Notes: generated by a model not told the origin, from the letters alone. A stretch of 64,000 bases of DNA from Haloferax sulfurifontis ATCC BAA-897 (GCF_000337835.1 NZ_AOLM01000020.1:124001-188000), one strand, 5' to 3'; shown: positions 35,246 through 44,124, counted from the stretch's first letter. Made by a program: numbers and translations.

Positions 35246-36181
35246 TCAGGCCAGTCGGAACCGCGTGTCGGTGAGTTCCTCCGACACGTCCCAGAGCCGC
35301 GCGGCGGTCTCGGGGTCTCTGGCGCGGTCGCTCGGCTCCGCGATGCCGGGATGGCCGCGCATGCCGAACAGCCCCTGCGGGCCGACGTACTCCCCGCTTT
35401 CGACGGCCGGCGAGGTCACGGCGTACAGGAGGGGGAGCGCGCCCATCTCGGCGGACTGGGCGAATATCGCGTTGCCGAGTTTGCTCATCCAGTACCGGAG
35501 CGTCGACCCGGACGCCTCGGGGCCGCGGAACTGGAGGTTGGTGGCGGCGTAACCGGGGTGTGCGCCCACGCTCAGCACGTCGTCGATGCCCGCGGCGGTC
35601 AGCCGGCGGTCGAGTTCGAACGCGAAAAGCAGGTTCGAGAGCTTGCTCTGGGCGTAGGCGTCCCACTCGTCGTAGTCGCGTTCGCCCTGCAGGTCGTCGA
35701 AGTCCATCCGGCCGCGCTCGTGGAGGCCGCTCGACATCGTGACGAGCCGCGTCTCGCCGGGCGTGTCGCGGAGCGTCGGGAACAGGCGGGCGCTCAGGGC
35801 GAAATGGCCGAGGTGGTTCACGCCGAACTGCGTCTCGAAGCCCTGTGCGGTCTCGCGCCGGGGAATCGCCATCACGCCGGCGTTGTTGCAGAGGACGTGT
35901 AGCGACCCGTGTTCGGCGGCGAACTCGTCGGCGAACCGCCGGACCGAGTCGAGGTCGGCGAGGTCGAGTTCCGAGAGGGTCAGCGAGGCCGCCGACACCG
36001 AGTCGCGGATGTCGGCCATCGCGTCCGCGCCGCGGTCGAGGCTCCGGCAGGCCATGACGACGTGCGCGCCCTTCTCGGCGAACACGCGCGTCGCCTCGAA
36101 GCCGAGGCCGCTGTTCGCGCCGGTGACGACGACGGTCTTCCCGGAGAGGTCGGGAACGTCGGCCGCGGTCCAGTCGCTCAT
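35246..36181 (-). CDS. Short-chain dehydrogenase/reductase (retinol dehydrogenase-like)
   Basis: A 311-residue NAD(P)-dependent oxidoreductase. The TGANSGLG cofactor loop is at 20-27, with NNAGVM near 92, catalytic Ser in MSSGLHERG and the YAQSK Tyr/Lys pair near 173. GFETQFGVNHLGHFAL is characteristic of the retinol dehydrogenase/WWOX-like branch. The Arg after the second strand (ACRSLDRG) favours NADP. Substrate unknown. Starts 84 bp from the asparaginase 3' end on the same strand. Confidence 0.9.
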   Translation of the reverse strand: MSDWTAADVPDLSGKTVVVTGANSGLGFEATRVFAEKGAHVVMACRSLDRGADAMADIRDSVSAASLTLSELDLADLDSVRRFADEFAAEHGSLHVLCNNAGVMAIPRRETAQGFETQFGVNHLGHFALSARLFPTLRDTPGETRLVTMSSGLHERGRMDFDDLQGERDYDEWDAYAQSKLSNLLFAFELDRRLTAAGIDDVLSVGAHPGYAATNLQFRGPEASGSTLRYWMSKLGNAIFAQSAEMGALPLLYAVTSPAVESGEYVGPQGLFGMRGHPGIAEPSDRARDPETAARLWDVSEELTDTRFRLA

Positions 36182-36265
36182 GGGGGATTCAACGGCCCGA
36201 ACCGAGTAAACCGTGGCGGCGGGGCCGGCGCGACCGGAAGGCGGCCGCGACCGGCCACGAGGACC

Positions 36266-37219
36266 TCAGTTCGACGCGGTGCTGGTCTGCATCCCGTCGG
36301 AGTTGAACGCCGAGCCGAAGCCCTCGTCGTCGAGGAGGATGATGCCCGCCGACGACCCGGTGAGTTCGCCGAACTCCTCGATGGCGAGGTCGGCCGCGGT
36401 CTGGGCGTCACAGCCGCGTTCGAGGTGGCCGACGGCGCGGCGCGCGAGCGTCACGCGCGCGATGTCTTCGCCCGCCCCCGTGGTCGACGCGCCGCCGGCC
36501 GGGGAGGCGTAGAAGCCCGAGCCGACCTGCGGCACGTCGCCGACGCGGCCGGCGAGGGCGAACCAGCGGCCGCCGGTCGAGGTCGCGGAGGCGAACGTCT
36601 CGCCGTCGGTGGCGACCGCCCCGACCGTGTCGTGGCCGGGAAGGCGAACATCGTGAGCCGAGCGGCCACTGCCTGCCGAGGTTTCCTCGTCCGCCGGCAG
36701 GTAGCCGTCTCCCGCCTCGGCCGTCGGGTCGCTCGTGCTCTCGCCGAACCGGTCGGCGAGCCACGCGAGGTGTTCCGTCGGCGACCCGTCGGGGGCGTCC
36801 GCGTTCGCCCAGCGCTCGCGGGTCTCGTCGGTAAAGAGGTCGACGCCGGTCTCGACGCCGGCGTCGGCGGCGAACTCGACCGCCGGGTCGCCCGTCAGGA
36901 GGACGTGCGGCGTCTCTTCGAGGACCGCCCGCGCGACGGAGACGGCGTGTTCGACGCCCTCCATGCCGGCGGCCGCGCCGACTTGGCGGTCGCTGAGCAT
37001 GACGCCCGCGTCGGTGCGGACGACGCCGTCGGACTGGACCGCGCCGCCGACGCCGGCGTTGAACCGGCGGTCGGATTCGAGGACGCGGACCGCGGTTTCG
37101 ACCGCCGAAAGCGGGTCGGACTCGCTCGCGCCCGCGTCGGCCGCGTCGTCCATGACAGCCTGTCTGGGCGCCGGTTCGCCGGGGATGCCGCCGGCACCGC
37201 CGTGGAGGATAATTCGCAT
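36266..37219 (-). CDS. Isoaspartyl peptidase / L-asparaginase (Ntn hydrolase)
   Basis: A 317-residue type 2 asparaginase that self-cleaves before the catalytic Thr of HDTVGAVA (near residue 195). N-terminal MRIILHGGAGG, FNAGVGGAVQSDG (near 54) and GSGFYASPAGGASTTGAGED (near 228) are family motifs. It releases Asp from isoaspartyl dipeptides or Asn. The linker before the Thr (ESTSDPTAEAGDGYLPADEE) is acidic and low-complexity as in other halophilic members. Possibly co-transcribed with the downstream dehydrogenase. Confidence 0.92.
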   Translation of the reverse strand: MRIILHGGAGGIPGEPAPRQAVMDDAADAGASESDPLSAVETAVRVLESDRRFNAGVGGAVQSDGVVRTDAGVMLSDRQVGAAAGMEGVEHAVSVARAVLEETPHVLLTGDPAVEFAADAGVETGVDLFTDETRERWANADAPDGSPTEHLAWLADRFGESTSDPTAEAGDGYLPADEETSAGSGRSAHDVRLPGHDTVGAVATDGETFASATSTGGRWFALAGRVGDVPQVGSGFYASPAGGASTTGAGEDIARVTLARRAVGHLERGCDAQTAADLAIEEFGELTGSSAGIILLDDEGFGSAFNSDGMQTSTASN

Positions 37220-37302
37220 ACGCGAGTGTCTCCCGACTGCGAGTGTAAACGTATCGACCCCGCACAGAGCGATACTTGCCCTTCGCCGTCGATAACGGCA
37301 GG

Positions 37303-37310
37303 ACTTTTAC
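37303..37310 (+). promoter_or_regulatory. TATA-like box of icd
   Basis: ACTTTTAC is centred about 31 bp before the icd ATG at 37337. Confidence 0.45.
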
Positions 37311-37336
37311 ACCGCACTAGAAAGCTCTGATTGTTC

Positions 37337-38596
37337 ATGAGCTACGACCAGATTGAGGTTCCGGACGACGGCGAGAAAATCACGGTCGACGAGGAGACGG
37401 GAGAGCTCTCCGTCCCCGACAACCCGATTATTCCGATCATCCACGGCGACGGAATCGGAACGGACGTCGGCCCCGCCGCGCAGAAGGTCCTCGACGCCGC
37501 CGCCGAAGCGACCGGCCGCTCGGTCTCTTGGATGCGCGTCTACGCCGGTTCGTCCGCCCGCGACAAGTACGACGAGAACCTCCCGGAAGACACGGTAAGC
37601 GCCATCCGCGACCACCGCGTCGCCATCAAGGGCCCGCTCACGACGCCCGTCGGTGCGGGCTTCCGCTCGCTCAACGTCGCGCTCCGCAAGAAGCTCGACC
37701 TCTACGCGAACGTCCGCCCGACCTACCACCTCGACGGCGTCCCGTCGCCCGTCAAGAACCCCTCGGCGATGGACATGGTCACGTTCCGCGAGAACACCGA
37801 GGACGTGTACGCCGGCATCGAGTGGGAAGCCGGCACCGACGAGGTCCAGAAGGTCAAGGAGTTCGTCGAAGACGAGATGGGCGCCACGGGCGTCATCCAC
37901 GACGGCCCTGTCGGCATCGGCATCAAGCCCATCACCGAGTTCGGGACGAAGCGCCTCGTCCGCGAGGCCATCGAGTACGCCCTCGAAAACGACCGCGACT
38001 CCGTCACCCTCGTCCACAAGGGGAACATCATGAAGTTCACCGAGGGCGCGTTCCGCGACTGGGGCTACGAGCTCGCAGAAGAGGAGTTCGGCGACGTCAC
38101 CATCACGGAAGACGAGCTCTGGGAGGAGTACGACGGCGAGAAGCCCGAGGACAAGGTCGTCGTCAAGGACCGCATCGCGGACAACATGCTCCAGCAACTC
38201 CTGACCCGCACCGCCGACTACGACGTCATCGCCACGATGAACCTCAACGGCGACTACATGTCCGACGCCGCCGGCGCGCAGATCGGTGGCCTCGGCATCG
38301 CCCCCGGCGCGAACTTCGGCGAGGGCCTCTGTCTCGCAGAGCCCGTCCACGGCTCCGCGCCCAAGTACGCCGGCGAGGACAAGGTCAACCCGACCGCGAT
38401 GATTCTCTCCGGCCGCCTCATGTTCGAGTACATGGGCTGGAAGGACGCCGGCAAGCTCATCCGCGACGCCGTCGAGAAGACCATCTCGGACGGCGACGTG
38501 ACCTACGACCTCGAACGCCAGATCGAGGGCGGTAACAAGCTCGCCACGAGCGAGTACGCCGACAAGGTCGTCGAGAATATTCAGGAACTCGCGTAA
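37337..38596 (+). CDS. icd: Isocitrate dehydrogenase (NADP-dependent)
   Basis: Oxidises isocitrate to 2-oxoglutarate in the citric acid cycle. The 419-residue protein matches the characterised Haloferax volcanii enzyme in length. Substrate loop YAGSSARDKYDENLPEDT is near residue 72, the isocitrate-binding Arg are in VRPTYHLDGVPSPVKN and MVTFRENTEDVYAGIEW, the metal Asp in NLNGDYMSDAAGAQIGG, and cofactor loop HGSAPKYAGEDKVNPT (Lys/Tyr pattern favours NADP). ATG 37337 is set by the promoter; TTG 37331 would add two residues. Confidence 0.96.
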   Translation: MSYDQIEVPDDGEKITVDEETGELSVPDNPIIPIIHGDGIGTDVGPAAQKVLDAAAEATGRSVSWMRVYAGSSARDKYDENLPEDTVSAIRDHRVAIKGPLTTPVGAGFRSLNVALRKKLDLYANVRPTYHLDGVPSPVKNPSAMDMVTFRENTEDVYAGIEWEAGTDEVQKVKEFVEDEMGATGVIHDGPVGIGIKPITEFGTKRLVREAIEYALENDRDSVTLVHKGNIMKFTEGAFRDWGYELAEEEFGDVTITEDELWEEYDGEKPEDKVVVKDRIADNMLQQLLTRTADYDVIATMNLNGDYMSDAAGAQIGGLGIAPGANFGEGLCLAEPVHGSAPKYAGEDKVNPTAMILSGRLMFEYMGWKDAGKLIRDAVEKTISDGDVTYDLERQIEGGNKLATSEYADKVVENIQELA

Positions 38597-38650
38597 GCGA
38601 CCACACCACTTCTCTCTCGCGGCACGGACGCCGCATCTCTTTCGCGCCGA

Positions 38651-39106
38651 CTACAGTCGATTCGGGTCTCGCCAGCGCCGAATCCGGTTCCACAGCGGTC
38701 TGACGACGCCGAAGACCACCGCGCCGGCGGTGTCGGCGACGATGTCGACGGCCGTGTCTTCCAAGTAGACCGAGCGGGGCCACTCGACCCAGAAGCCGGT
38801 GAAGAGTCGCTCGTACACCTCGAACCACGTGCCGATTGCGGCGACGGCCATCGGGAGGACGACGAGGAGCGCGAGCCGCGAGTGGAGCAGGCGGGGATTG
38901 AGGACGTAGAGAATCGCCGCGACGCCGAACCCGGAGGCGGCGTGGACGAAGATGTCCCACCACCAGATGCGCGTGTAGAGAAACAGCGCCATGCTCGTGA
39001 AGTGCGTCACGGTGACGACGCTCCCGAACACGGCGACGACGGCCATCTCTCGGGGGCGTTCTTCCCACCCGGCCAACACCGTCTCGTTCCAGGTTCGTCT
39101 CAGCAT
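38651..39106 (-). CDS. Four-helix membrane protein, WWWD family (first of a tandem pair)
   Basis: A 151-residue membrane protein with about four helices. Conserved blocks are shared with the next gene: YTRIWWWDIFVHAASGFGVAAIL in the second helix region, FEVYERLFTGFWVEWPRSVYLEDTAVDIVADTAGA in the third. The embedded polar residues (Trp, Asp, His, Glu) resemble the DUF2238/YjdF membrane family, from memory. Function unknown. Convergent with icd. Confidence 0.75.
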   Translation of the reverse strand: MLRRTWNETVLAGWEERPREMAVVAVFGSVVTVTHFTSMALFLYTRIWWWDIFVHAASGFGVAAILYVLNPRLLHSRLALLVVLPMAVAAIGTWFEVYERLFTGFWVEWPRSVYLEDTAVDIVADTAGAVVFGVVRPLWNRIRRWRDPNRL

Positions 39107-39278
39107 GCGCGGGTCGAACGGTGAACCGCGTCGGCTGGGGTGGCGGGGAGGTGTGTGCGGTTGCCTGCGAGCGGAAGCATAGACGAGAGATAGGCCATCA
39201 TCGGTATGTAACTTTTCCCGACGAAACGACACGTCCGGGGTGAAATTAACCTCGTCGACGGCCGTGCCGACGCCGGAG

Positions 39279-39839
39279 TCAGCGGTTCGCCGGGCAGTCG
39301 TCGCCCGACTGCTCGCCGCCGTCCGAGCGGAGGTGGCCGATTCGGCGCGACGACTCGCCGGGAGTCGCGTCGGCCGGCGTCCGCGACCGGAGGATGCCTT
39401 CGACGAAGGCGAAAAATCCGAGGCCGCCGACCACGTCGACCACGAGGTCTATCGCGGTGTCCTCGGCGTAGTAGGCCATCGACCAGCCCCACCAGAAGTC
39501 CTTGAACAGGTACTCGTACACCTCGAACCCCGCGCCGATGGCGAGGAGGGCGGTCGCGACGACCACGGGGGCGCGAGCGCCGCGGAACGTCTGCGGGAAC
39601 ACGAGGAACAACACGCCCGCGACGCCGAAGCCCGAAAGCGAGTGGGTGAGCACGTCCCACCACCAGATGCGCGTGTAGACGTTGTACGCGAGCCCGCCGA
39701 AGTGGAGCGCGCTGACGACTGCCGCCCAGACGCCGACGAACGCCCACAGCCACGGCTCGCGCGCGAGCTTCGAGTGACTCATCGTCGGCCGTCGCTCGTC
39801 GCGGTGACCGGGGTGTTCGGCGCGCCGGGCGTTGTCCAT
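39279..39839 (-). CDS. Four-helix membrane protein, WWWD family (second of a tandem pair)
   Basis: Paralogue of the previous gene, 186 residues, with YTRIWWWDVLTHSLSGFGVAGVL and FEVYEYLFKDFWWGWSMAYYAEDTAIDLVVDVVGG. It has a longer hydrophilic C-terminus (about 145-186). Two in-frame ATGs are possible: 39839, or 39782 (MSHSKLAREPW) which gives 167 residues and fits the paralogue better. The pair is separated by 172 bp, so it is a tandem duplication and not necessarily one transcript. Confidence 0.75.
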   Translation of the reverse strand: MDNARRAEHPGHRDERRPTMSHSKLAREPWLWAFVGVWAAVVSALHFGGLAYNVYTRIWWWDVLTHSLSGFGVAGVLFLVFPQTFRGARAPVVVATALLAIGAGFEVYEYLFKDFWWGWSMAYYAEDTAIDLVVDVVGGLGFFAFVEGILRSRTPADATPGESSRRIGHLRSDGGEQSGDDCPANR

Positions 39840-39922
39840 GGAGGAAGTACGCGGGGGGAGGGCATAGTTAGGGACTACCGTCTATCGGGTTGTGACACCG
39901 GGCTGATAAATGCTTTCTCCTC

Positions 39923-39944
39923 ATATGTTTCGACTGAAACGTAT
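39923..39944. promoter_or_regulatory. Inverted repeat in spacer upstream of zinc-ribbon/winged-helix gene
   Basis: ATATGTTTC-gact-GAAACGTAT, 9-bp arms with one mismatch, inside an AT-rich spot between divergent genes. It is operator-like; which gene it would control is unclear. Confidence 0.35.
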
Positions 39945-40021
39945 CACGGCCTCGTTCGAGAGGGGCCCGCGGCGGCTCGCGCTCCCGAACGTTCAAATCC
40001 GCCGCCGCGGAACAACGGCGT

Positions 40022-40561
40022 ATGTACGCGGTCGTGGGGTGTACGGACTGCGCGAACATGTGGTTGCTTTCGGACCCCGACGGGTCGAAGACGGCGACGT
40101 GTCCGCGGTGCGGCAGGCGACACCAGACGAAGAAGCTCCGGCGCTTCTTCGAGTCCGACGACAGGGACGCCGCGCGGCAGGCGCGGTCGGCGCTGTTGGC
40201 GAAGAAACACGGCGACAGCGAGGCGTTCGCGCAGGTCGAACACGTCTCGGAACTCGACCGGCGGGTCGAGGAGTCGGGCGTCGACGACCGCGAGTACCTC
40301 GAAGGCTCGGGACTCGACGCCGACGAGGTGTTCGAGGCGGGCGAGGCCGCCTCGCGGGGTCGGAACTCGTCGACCGGGTCGCCCGACCGCCTGACGGTCG
40401 TCCGCGAGGCGGTTCGGGACGGCGACCGGCCGACCGAGGCGGAAATCGTCGCGGCGGCGGTCGAGCGGGGCGTCCCCGAGGACCGCGCCCGCGACCTGCT
40501 CGATAAGCTCCGGCGGCGCGGCGAGGTGTCGGAGTCGCGGGGCCGACACCGGCTGGTCTGA
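40022..40561 (+). CDS. Zinc-ribbon protein with C-terminal winged-helix-like segment (DUF5817-like)
   Basis: A 179-residue protein. The N-terminal ribbon has C7-TD-C10 and CPRC near 28-31 (MYAVVGCTDCANMWLL...ATCPRCGRRHQ). A charged middle helix region follows. The C-terminal 60 residues (EAEIVAAAVERGVPEDRARDLLDKLRRRGEVSESRGRHRLV) read like a winged helix, similar to the MCM/GINS-type small-helix domains. A nucleic-acid-binding role is inferred. It starts at the ATG 40022 directly after the promoter region, likely leaderless. Confidence 0.75.
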   Translation: MYAVVGCTDCANMWLLSDPDGSKTATCPRCGRRHQTKKLRRFFESDDRDAARQARSALLAKKHGDSEAFAQVEHVSELDRRVEESGVDDREYLEGSGLDADEVFEAGEAASRGRNSSTGSPDRLTVVREAVRDGDRPTEAEIVAAAVERGVPEDRARDLLDKLRRRGEVSESRGRHRLV

Positions 40562-40589
40562 GCGCCGGGGTCGCCCTCGCGGACTCACC

Positions 40590-40739
40590 TCAGAGCGCGC
40601 CGAGCAACTTCGCCACGGTCAGCGCGGAGGCGACGACGCCGAGCGCCAACTTCACCAGCCTGAGCGCGAGCGCCACCCGCCGCGCGTCGTCGTACTCGTC
40701 GGGCGATTCGGGGTCGGTACCGCGTGTGGAGACGGGCAT
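40590..40739 (-). CDS. Small single-helix membrane protein (49 aa)
   Basis: Hand-translated short gene. A hydrophilic acidic head (TDPESPDEYDDARR) is followed by one 25-residue hydrophobic helix (VALALRLVKLALGVVASALTVAKLLGAL) to the stop. No homologue is recalled. Codon choice is the GC-rich third-position pattern of real genes here. It is convergent with the DUF5817-like gene, 28 bp apart. Confidence 0.5.
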   Translation of the reverse strand: MPVSTRGTDPESPDEYDDARRVALALRLVKLALGVVASALTVAKLLGAL

Positions 40740-40948
40740 GGGAGGGGATGGGGGTGTGGACACGCCCGCGGGTGCTCCCCGACGGACGCGTTTTCATCGT
40801 TTTCACGGGAACGGAATAAACGCGAGCCACGGGTGCGGAGTGAAAGTGAAAGTGGACGTCGAGGTTCGAATCAGGAGGGACAGGTCCGAAAAGCGCGAAG
40901 AAAAGCGGTTCAGTCGTTTCTGGAGCTAGTGAAACTGAAACGGCCCGG

Positions 40949-42160
40949 TTACCGGCCGAGTTCGGCGTGTGCGCTGGAGAGGTGCCGCGAGGCGAGCGCG
41001 GAGAGAAGCGAGAGTTCGCCCGCGAGGGAGCCGACGGCGATGCACTCGGCGAGGGCGTCGGCGTTGGAGCCGGCGGGGTCGCCGCCGCCGCTGACGCCGA
41101 GGACGTCGAGGCCCTCGGACTGCGTCGGGAGCTTCGTGCCGCCGCCGACGGTGCCGACTTCGAGGGAGGCGATGGAGACCGAGACGTAGAGGTCGCCGTC
41201 CTGCACCTCGGCGGTCGTGATGGCGTTCGCCCCCTCGACGACCTGCGCCTCGTCCTGCCCGGTGGCGAGGAACATCGCGGCGACGACGTTGGCGACGTGG
41301 GCGTTGAAGCCGAGGCTCGCGGCCTTCGCGGAGCCGACGAGGTTCTTGCGGGTGTTGAGTTCCGCGACCGCTTCGGGCGTGGTGTGCAGGCGCTCCTCGA
41401 CGACTTCGCGCGGGATTCGAACGTCGGCGGCGACGCTCCGCCCGCGGCCCTCGACGGCGTTGATGGCGGCGGGCTTCTTGTCGGAACAGAGGTTGCCCGA
41501 GAGGGCGACGAGCGAGGCGGTCGTCTCGTCTTCGACGACGCCGCAGGCGGCCTCGGTGGCGATAGTGGCCATGTTCATCCCCATCGCGTCCTTGGTGTCG
41601 TAGCGGAACCGCAGGTACACGGAGTTACCGACGACGTACGGCGTCACGTCGAGGAGTTCGCCGTGGTTCGTCGTCTCTTCCGCGGCCTCCTTCAGCGCCG
41701 CGAAGTTGTCGCGGGTCCACGAGACGAGCGCCTCGGCCTCGGCCACGTCGGCGACGCGGAACACCGGCGCGCGGGTCATCCCGGACTTGAGGACGCGAGC
41801 GGTCGCGCCGCCGGCGCTGTTGATGACCGAACAGCCGCGGTTGACCGACGCGAGGAGCGCGCCCTCGGTGGTCGCGAGCGGCAGGTACTTCTCGCCGGAG
41901 ACGGAGCCGCCGTCGACCGAGACGGGGCCGGCGACGCCCATCGGCACCTGAATCGCGCCGACCATGTTCTCGATGGCCGACTCGGCGGCCTCCGCGGGGA
42001 AGCCGTAGTTCCCGACCGCGTCGAGCGACGCGCCGGACTGCTCTTCGACGAGCGAGCGGCGCGCCTCGGCGGCGGTGTCGGCGTCGGCGTGCGCTTCGAG
42101 TTCGTGGAGGCGGAGTTCGCCCTCCCGAACGCGGTCTGCGAGGGACGCGGCGTCTGTCAT
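40949..42160 (-). CDS. hmgA: 3-hydroxy-3-methylglutaryl-CoA reductase
   Basis: NADPH-dependent reduction of HMG-CoA to mevalonate, committing step to isoprenoid ether lipids and the target of mevinolin/statins. At 403 residues it has the size of the well-known Haloferax volcanii protein. Class I motifs: ENMVGAIQVPMG, catalytic Glu in TTEGALLASVNRG, Lys in CSDKKPAAIN, Asp in GQDEAQVVEG, His in SRHLSSAH near the C-terminus, NADPH loop DAMGMNMAT and GTVGGGTKLPTQ. Soluble, without membrane segments. Followed on the minus strand by a 209-bp spacer with no clear gene. Confidence 0.97.
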   Translation of the reverse strand: MTDAASLADRVREGELRLHELEAHADADTAAEARRSLVEEQSGASLDAVGNYGFPAEAAESAIENMVGAIQVPMGVAGPVSVDGGSVSGEKYLPLATTEGALLASVNRGCSVINSAGGATARVLKSGMTRAPVFRVADVAEAEALVSWTRDNFAALKEAAEETTNHGELLDVTPYVVGNSVYLRFRYDTKDAMGMNMATIATEAACGVVEDETTASLVALSGNLCSDKKPAAINAVEGRGRSVAADVRIPREVVEERLHTTPEAVAELNTRKNLVGSAKAASLGFNAHVANVVAAMFLATGQDEAQVVEGANAITTAEVQDGDLYVSVSIASLEVGTVGGGTKLPTQSEGLDVLGVSGGGDPAGSNADALAECIAVGSLAGELSLLSALASRHLSSAHAELGR

Positions 42161-42312
42161 GCCCCGACGTTTCCCGCGCCGGCCCTAACGCGTTCCGGTT
42201 CTTCCAACGCCCGCGGTCCGTCCCCGTTCAAGGCCGCCCCGTCGTCCGACCACCGCCCGACCGCTCCGCCGCCTCCCGAACCGTTTTGCCCTCCCGCGTC
42301 GGGGTCGAACGT

Positions 42313-43953
42313 ATGACCGCGGCAGCGGACCTCGTACTGACGAACGCGGAGGTACACACTCTCGGGTCGCCCGACGAGACGCACGAAGCCGTCGCCGTCC
42401 GCGACGGCGAGGTCGTCCGGGTCGGCCGCACGTTCGACGTGGAACTGCTCGCCGGCGTCGAGACGCGGGTCGTCGACTGCGGCGGCCGCGTCGTCCTCCC
42501 CGGCTTCATCGACGCCCACACGCACCTCCCGATGGTCGGCCGGTCTATCGTCCACGCCGACCTCTCGGAGGCCGGCTCCGCGGCCGAGGCGGTCGAACTG
42601 CTCCGCGAGCGCGCCGCCGAGGTCGAACGCGAAACCGAGGGAGGCGATGGGGGGACTGGCGACGGAATCGGCGGCGACGAGACCGACTGGGTGCTCGGCT
42701 ACGGCTACGACGAGAGCAGGTGGGACGAATCGAGATACCTCACCCGCGACGACCTCGACGCCGTCTCCGAGTCGCGTCCCGTGGTCGCCTTCCGCGAGGA
42801 CCTCCACACCGCCGGCGTCAACTCGGTCGTCCTCGACCGCTACGCCGACGAACTGCCCGACGAGGGCGTGCGGACCGCCGGGAGCGACGGTGACGGCGAC
42901 GATGCCGGCGACCCGACGGGCATCGTGGTCGAGGGCGCGGTCGACGTGCTCCGCGAGGCGACCGAACCGGGCCGCGCGGAGATGGCGGAACTCGTCCGCG
43001 CGGCGCAGTCGTACGCGACCGCCCGCGGCGTCACCGGCGTCCACGACATGGTCCGCGGCTCCCGCGCGCCCGAGGTCTACCGCGACCTCGCCGACGCCGG
43101 CGAACTGGCCCTCCGCGTCCGAATCAACTACTGGTCCGACCACCTCGACGCGCTCCGCGAGGTCGGCCTGCGGACGAACCACGGCGGCGGGAGTCGCGGC
43201 GACCTCGTCACCGTCGGCGCGATAAAGACGTTCACCGACGGGAGCTTCGGCGGGCGGACCGCGAAGCTCACAGAACCCTACGCCGACGCCGCGGCGGACC
43301 CCGACGCGGCCGACGACGAGACGGGCCAGTGGGTCGTCGCCCCCGAGGAACTCCGCGACCTCGTCGCCGACGCGGACGAGTCGGGCTACCAACTCACCGC
43401 CCACGCCATCGGCGACGCGGCCGTCGACGCGGTGCTCGACGCGTACGAGGAGACCGACGACCCCGGCGCGGCCCGCCACCGGGTCGAACACGTCGAACTC
43501 GCGTCCGACGAAGCTATCGAGCGCTTCGCCGACTCGGGCGTCGTCGCTTCGGTCCAGCCGAACTTCCTGAAGTGGGCCGACGAGGGCGGCCTCTACGACG
43601 CCCGGCTCGGCGAGCGACGCCTGCGGACCAACCGCTACCGCGACCTGCTCGACGCGGGCGTGGACCTCGCGTTCGGGAGCGACTGCATGCCGCTCGGACC
43701 GCTTCTCGGCGTCGACCTCGCCACCGACCACCCGAACCCCGACCAGTCGCTCACCGTCACCGAGGCGCTTCGGGCGTACACCTCCGGCGCGGCCTACGCC
43801 GGGTTCGACGAGGGCCGACTGGGAACCGTCGCGGTCGGCACCGCCGCCGACCTCGTCGTCCTCGACGAGTCGCCGTGGGAGACCGACTCGATTCGCGATG
43901 TCCCGGTCTCGATGACCGTCGTGGACGGTCGCGTCGTCTTCGAACGCGACTGA
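42313..43953 (+). CDS. Amidohydrolase of the YtcJ-like family
   Basis: A 546-residue metal-dependent hydrolase (amidohydrolase 3). Metal ligands: HTH in GFIDAHTHLPMVG (near 72), further His in TAHAIGDAAVDAVL and RVEHVEL, Asp in FGSDCMPLGPL. The small beta-domain is split between N- and C-termini (TLGSPDETHEAVAVRDGEVV and VDGRVVFERD). Substrate unknown; related enzymes hydrolyse amides or formamides. An acidic/Gly-rich loop (GGDGGTGDGIGGDE) is inserted near residue 113. Divergent from hmgA, 152 bp apart. Confidence 0.88.
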   Translation: MTAAADLVLTNAEVHTLGSPDETHEAVAVRDGEVVRVGRTFDVELLAGVETRVVDCGGRVVLPGFIDAHTHLPMVGRSIVHADLSEAGSAAEAVELLRERAAEVERETEGGDGGTGDGIGGDETDWVLGYGYDESRWDESRYLTRDDLDAVSESRPVVAFREDLHTAGVNSVVLDRYADELPDEGVRTAGSDGDGDDAGDPTGIVVEGAVDVLREATEPGRAEMAELVRAAQSYATARGVTGVHDMVRGSRAPEVYRDLADAGELALRVRINYWSDHLDALREVGLRTNHGGGSRGDLVTVGAIKTFTDGSFGGRTAKLTEPYADAAADPDAADDETGQWVVAPEELRDLVADADESGYQLTAHAIGDAAVDAVLDAYEETDDPGAARHRVEHVELASDEAIERFADSGVVASVQPNFLKWADEGGLYDARLGERRLRTNRYRDLLDAGVDLAFGSDCMPLGPLLGVDLATDHPNPDQSLTVTEALRAYTSGAAYAGFDEGRLGTVAVGTAADLVVLDESPWETDSIRDVPVSMTVVDGRVVFERD

Positions 43954-43984
43954 GCAAAGAACAACTATCGATGTCGTTACTCTT

Positions 43985-44005
43985 TTGAAGAAAATTATTC
44001 TTCGA
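43985..44005. promoter_or_regulatory. Upstream copy of an inverted repeat before nadA
   Basis: Core GAAGAAAATTATTCTTC has 6-bp perfect arms around AATTA. It matches the second site at 44104 in 18 of 21 positions. It begins 32 bp after the amidohydrolase stop in an AT-rich spacer, and looks like a regulator-binding site. Confidence 0.55.
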
Positions 44006-44103
44006 CCGAGTAGAGACTGTGCTCGACTTCGAACGACTAATCGAGTGCATTTACCACCGGCCAATCGTCTATGTAGAGAATCTTTACGGGTGAGTCACGA
44101 GTA

Positions 44104-44124
44104 TTGAAGAAAAATATTTTTCAA
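44104..44124. promoter_or_regulatory. Promoter-proximal copy of the inverted repeat, overlapping the nadA TATA region
   Basis: Core GAAGAAAAATATTTTTC lies within TATTGAA...TTCAATA arms, centred 50 bp upstream of the nadA GTG. The AATATTTTT within it is the best TATA candidate, so a protein bound here would block transcription initiation. Copy two of the 43985 site. Confidence 0.55.

Noticed and set aside
40855-40900. T-arm-like GAGGTTCGAATC near 40860
   Set aside because: No pairing acceptor, D or anticodon stems flank it; coincidence in the spacer after hmgA, in which I see no gene.
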